This document shows positions 21,804-22,154 of a DNA stretch of 22,154 bases, in pieces. The notes below the pieces were generated by a model. That model was not told the origin of the DNA. It saw only the letters and a list, made by a program, of their open reading frames with translations, and made no database searches. A program made the position numbers and the translations under genes. Every line of letters begins with the position of its first letter. Position 1 is the stretch's first letter. Source of the stretch: JBIKWM01 sp044356305 (GTDB lineage Bacteria > Bacteroidota > Bacteroidia > UBA10329); assembly GCA_044356305.1 (NCBI GenBank), contig JBIKWM010000048.1, positions 1 through 22,154 on the forward strand, written 5' to 3'.

Positions 21804-22154
21804 TTACTGACGGGCGATGCGCACATGACCTACATCGGTGCGCAACAGATATAGGCCGCTGGGCAGATGGCTGCAATCGAGCCTGTCCACCTTTCCCTCC
21901 TGGCGCATCAGCACCCGTCCGTTGAGGTCGGACACCTCAGCCCATGCACAGGGCAGGTTGATGCGCAACTGGCCCGAGGTGGGATTGGGGCTGACTGTGA
22001 GCTTCGGACCGCTGGCCTCATCGATGCCCACGGCAGATGCCACAAAGGAGAGTATGGCCACACTCATGGGCGGCAGTTGATACAACCCCTGACCATCTGC
22101 GGCAAGCGCGGCCACGTCAATCACATCGGCATCGAGGGTGGCCCCTGTAAGCAG
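21804..22154 (-). CDS. C-terminal part of a T9SS-secreted protein (5' end outside the window)
   Basis: The reading frame runs off the window edge, with no in-frame stop up to base 22154. At least 116 residues are visible. The last 70 residues (KLTVSPNPTSGQLRINLP, then VSDLNGRVLMRQ and LPSGLYLLRTD) are a T9SS type A sorting domain. Just before it, GLYQLPPMSVAILSFVASA resembles the final strand of a beta-sandwich found at the end of many glycoside hydrolases (a LPPxSVxxL pattern). A secreted carbohydrate-active enzyme is therefore possible, but the catalytic part is not in the window. The gene is convergent with the propeller-protein gene, with 48 bases between the stops. Confidence 0.75.
   Translation of the reverse strand: MLTGATLDADVIDVAALAADGQGLYQLPPMSVAILSFVASAVGIDEASGPKLTVSPNPTSGQLRINLPCAWAEVSDLNGRVLMRQEGKVDRLDCSHLPSGLYLLRTDVGHVRIARQ

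Overview
The window looks like a chromosomal stretch of a member of the Bacteroidota, most likely a relatively GC-rich Flavobacteriales-type lineage. Three things support this. Three proteins carry C-terminal type IX secretion (T9SS) sorting domains. Promoter-like TAnnTTTG elements occur upstream of several genes. Core proteins such as the 2-Cys peroxiredoxin, DUF1569 and DUF2007 proteins have a Bacteroidota character. The assignment is an inference from family composition; no rRNA or tRNA gene is present to confirm it.

Layout. 1-1347: a peroxiredoxin gene closed by a strong intrinsic terminator, then a DUF1569/DinB-like gene. 1476-10412: the centre of the window, a same-strand cluster of a TetR regulator with a palindrome abutting its start codon, an unrecognised 456-residue protein with GNAT-like features, a small AT-rich DUF2007/zinc-ribbon membrane protein, and a 2145-residue fully reducing type I polyketide synthase (KS-AT-DH-psiKR-ER-KR-ACP, no thioesterase). 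10413-11878: an accessory pocket. It holds a VapBC-type toxin-antitoxin pair, a short remnant matching the 3' end of the PKS, a hierarchical 21-bp-period repeat array and a 21-bp direct repeat. 11879-12892 (minus): a very AT-rich orphan membrane protein. 13167-15553: a translationally coupled lipid kinase and SLC13-type transporter. 15667-16179: a Spy/CpxP-like periplasmic protein followed by a strong hairpin terminator. 16326-16968 (minus): a small membrane protein and a low-molecular-weight phosphatase. 17170-18191: a small cysteine-containing protein overlapping a NYN-LOTUS ribonuclease-like gene. 18303-18515: two degenerate copies of a roughly 93-bp non-coding repeat. 18651-22154: three genes for T9SS cargo proteins (a BNR-repeat protein, a seven-repeat propeller-like protein, and the C-terminal end of a third protein cut by the window edge).

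How the parts may work together. The PKS has every active-site residue needed to build a saturated acyl chain from malonyl units, as mycocerosic-acid-synthase-like enzymes do, but it has no release domain. The 456-residue protein is encoded in the same direction directly after the TetR gene and is a plausible offloading acyltransferase; the TetR protein is a plausible ligand-responsive repressor of the cluster. A PKS-like C-terminus is duplicated beyond the toxin-antitoxin pair, and its differences fall almost only at third codon positions. This suggests that a second, diverged PKS gene once followed the first and was mostly lost, with the toxin-antitoxin pair now in its place. The rest of the window is ordinary housekeeping, transport and secretion content.
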